6,749 nucleotides of DNA from Caldifarciminota bacterium (GTDB lineage Bacteria; Hydrothermota; Tepidihabitantia; Tepidihabitantales; Tepidihabitantaceae). Below the pieces are notes generated by a model. The model was not told the origin of the DNA. It searched no databases and worked only from the letters and a program-made list of their open reading frames with translations. Position numbers and translations under genes: made by a program. Below are positions 5,541 through 6,749 of the stretch, one piece after another. The stretch covers positions 1 through 6,749 of the forward strand of contig CAIVTL010000579.1 in assembly GCA_903908785.1 (NCBI GenBank). The letters run 5' to 3'. The stretch's first letter is position 1; each line of letters opens with the position of its first letter.

Positions 5541-5553
5541 ATAGTCCTATCCG
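5538..5553. promoter_or_regulatory. 16-bp inverted repeat, possible operator of the lyase gene
   Basis: CGGATAG and CTATCCG are perfect 7-bp arms around a TC centre. It lies 22 bp upstream of the proposed -35 of the lyase gene and overlaps the end of the 9-bp array. The position and symmetry suit a regulator site, but a chance or repeat-derived origin is possible. Confidence 0.35.
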
Positions 5554-5575
5554 GACTGCCCGGCCACGGCGGGAT

Positions 5576-5603
5576 TTGCCTGGACCGGGCGACGCGGTAG
5601 AAT
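5576..5603 (+). promoter_or_regulatory. Promoter of the lyase gene, near-leaderless
   Basis: TTGCCT (5576-5581) is followed after 16 bp by TAGAAT (5598-5603). Only 6 bp separate the -10 box from the ATG at 5610, so the expected start of transcription is about the A of the start codon. No Shine-Dalgarno is visible, which is consistent with a leaderless message. Confidence 0.55.
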
Positions 5604-5609
5604 CAGACC

Positions 5610-6749
5610 ATGAGTTCATCCACTCCGCGGGTAGAACGTGACTCCCTCGGCGAGTTGGAACTGCCGGGCAGCGTGTACTACGGAATCCAGACCGCGCGGG
5701 CGATGGCCAACTTTCCGGTATCAGGTCGAAGCCAGCCGGCGATCCTGATTCGTGCCTACATACTGGTCAAGAAGGCGGCGGCGCTCGTGAGCATGGAACT
5801 GGGTGCGCTCGACCGGGCGAGGGGGGAGGCGATTGTGCGGGCAGCGGACGACGTTCTCGGCGGTGGGCTGGCCGACCAGTTCCCGGTCGACGTGTTCCAG
5901 GCCGGGGCCGGGACGTCAACCAACATGAACGTCAACGAGGTGCTGGCCAACCGGGCACTCGAACTGCTCGGGCGCAGGCGCGGCGACTACGCTCACCTGA
6001 GCCCGAACGACCACGTCAATATGGCCCAGTCTTCGAACGATACATTCCCGACCGCATGCCATCTTGCCGCGATGCTGGCCGCGCGGCCGCTTGAGGCGGC
6101 GCTGGCGCATCTCGTGGCTGAATTGCGGCGCAAGGCCGGGGAGTTCAGCGCGGTGCGCAAGACCGGTCGCACCCACCTGATGGACGCCTTGCCGGTCACG
6201 CTCGGCAACGAATTCGGCGCGTGGGCCAGTGCGGTCGAACGGGCCGCGGAGCGGGTCGCTCAACGCCGGGAAGACCTGGCCGAGATTCCCATCGGCGGCA
6301 CCGCAGTCGGGGCAGGGCAGAACGCCCATCTCCGTTTCCGCGAACTCGTCGTGCGCCGGTTGTCGGAACTGAGCGGGCTCGCGCTCGTTCAGTGTCGGGA
6401 TAGCTTCGAGGGCCTGCAGAGCCGGGCCCAACTGGCCGCGTTCTCCGGCGCGCTCAAAGAGCTGGCCCTTGAGCTCGTCAGGATTGCCAATGACCTGCGC
6501 CTGCTCGGGTCCGGGCCGGTCGCGGGCCTGGGTGAAATTATCCTGCCCGCGGTCCAGCCCGGTTCTTCAATCATGCCGGGCAAGGTCAATCCGTCCCTGG
6601 CCGAGTGCCTGGACATGGTGGCCTTCCAGGTCGTGGCAAATGACACCGCGGTGGCGCTGGCGGCCCAGGCCGGCCAGCTGGAACTGAACGTGATGATGCC
6701 CCTGATCAGCCACAACCTGCTCCAGAGTTTCAGCCTGCTCATCAATTAC
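5610..6749 (+). CDS. Fumarase (class II)/aspartase superfamily lyase, C-terminus off window
   Basis: The frame is open for 380 codons to the window end. Family members are about 460-470 residues, so roughly the last 85 are missing. The family catalyses reversible elimination giving fumarate: malate to fumarate plus water (FumC), or aspartate to fumarate plus ammonia (AspA). Visible signatures are RDSLGELELPGSVYYGIQT (10-28), GTSTNMNVNEVLANRA (101-116), PNDHVNMAQSSNDTFPTA (132-149), GRTHLMDA (186-193) and the mobile catalytic loop GSSIMPGKVNP (318-328, K325). SSNDTFPTA and GRTH are fumarase-like; YYGIQT, AGAGTSTNMN and AGQLELNVM are aspartase-like, so I do not choose a symbol. Odd residues are SGPV for SGPR (301-304), TAVGAG for TAVGTG (231-236) and VVAND for V-I-G-N-D (341-345). 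ATG 5610 fits the family N-terminus and the promoter position. It is divergent from pepQ and cytoplasmic. Confidence 0.92.
   Translation, partial: MSSSTPRVERDSLGELELPGSVYYGIQTARAMANFPVSGRSQPAILIRAYILVKKAAALVSMELGALDRARGEAIVRAADDVLGGGLADQFPVDVFQAGAGTSTNMNVNEVLANRALELLGRRRGDYAHLSPNDHVNMAQSSNDTFPTACHLAAMLAARPLEAALAHLVAELRRKAGEFSAVRKTGRTHLMDALPVTLGNEFGAWASAVERAAERVAQRREDLAEIPIGGTAVGAGQNAHLRFRELVVRRLSELSGLALVQCRDSFEGLQSRAQLAAFSGALKELALELVRIANDLRLLGSGPVAGLGEIILPAVQPGSSIMPGKVNPSLAECLDMVAFQVVANDTAVALAAQAGQLELNVMMPLISHNLLQSFSLLINY

Noticed and set aside
5300..5619. Minus-strand open frames of 64 and 96 codons in the divergent intergenic region
   Set aside because: They are built from translated micro-repeats, overlap both promoters and the lyase start, and show no family resemblance.

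Overview
The window is GC-rich bacterial chromosome. It carries one leftward block of five genes and one rightward gene. There are no rRNA or tRNA genes, no CRISPR array and no transposase or phage gene. The proteins are ordinary bacterial housekeeping families, but several differ from the usual consensus at signature positions, which suggests a lineage far from the model organisms. Genome-scattered short repeats and near-leaderless promoters fit an uncultured or little-studied phylum. I cannot name the taxon from the sequence.

Layout, left to right. Positions 1-1343 (minus) hold a TPR-repeat protein cut by the left edge, with an N-terminal region resembling a degenerate SirB1/transglutaminase-like domain. 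A 135-bp gap has promoter-like motifs. Positions 1479-2192 (minus) are a ComB-family phosphatase, joined by a 4-bp GTGA overlap to a biotin-carboxylase-like protein (2189-3547, minus). A 102-bp gap made largely of two 7-bp tandem micro-arrays separates this from elongation factor P (3650-4207, minus), followed at 41 bp by an M24 Xaa-Pro peptidase (4249-5307, minus). A 302-bp divergent intergenic region is packed with four different micro-repeats, a hairpin, a palindrome and an inverted repeat. Positions 5610-6749 (plus) are a fumarase/aspartase superfamily lyase cut by the right edge.

Transcribed leftward, pepQ-efp-accC matches the pepQ-efp-accB-accC order found in many bacteria, except that accB is missing and repeat DNA lies where it would be. 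The remaining AccC-like protein keeps its ATP/Mg and most catalytic residues, but has changes around the bicarbonate/biotin-site signature. EF-P has Gln-32 at the position normally filled by the post-translationally modified Lys or Arg. Both divergent genes flanking the 302-bp region have a TTGNCT-16 bp-TAGAAT promoter with the -10 box only 6-8 bp from the ATG and no Shine-Dalgarno sequence, which suggests leaderless or near-leaderless mRNAs.

I see no clear new multi-gene system. The most unusual material is the repeat-filled intergenic DNA, the EF-P tip substitution and the AccC variant without a neighbouring carrier protein.
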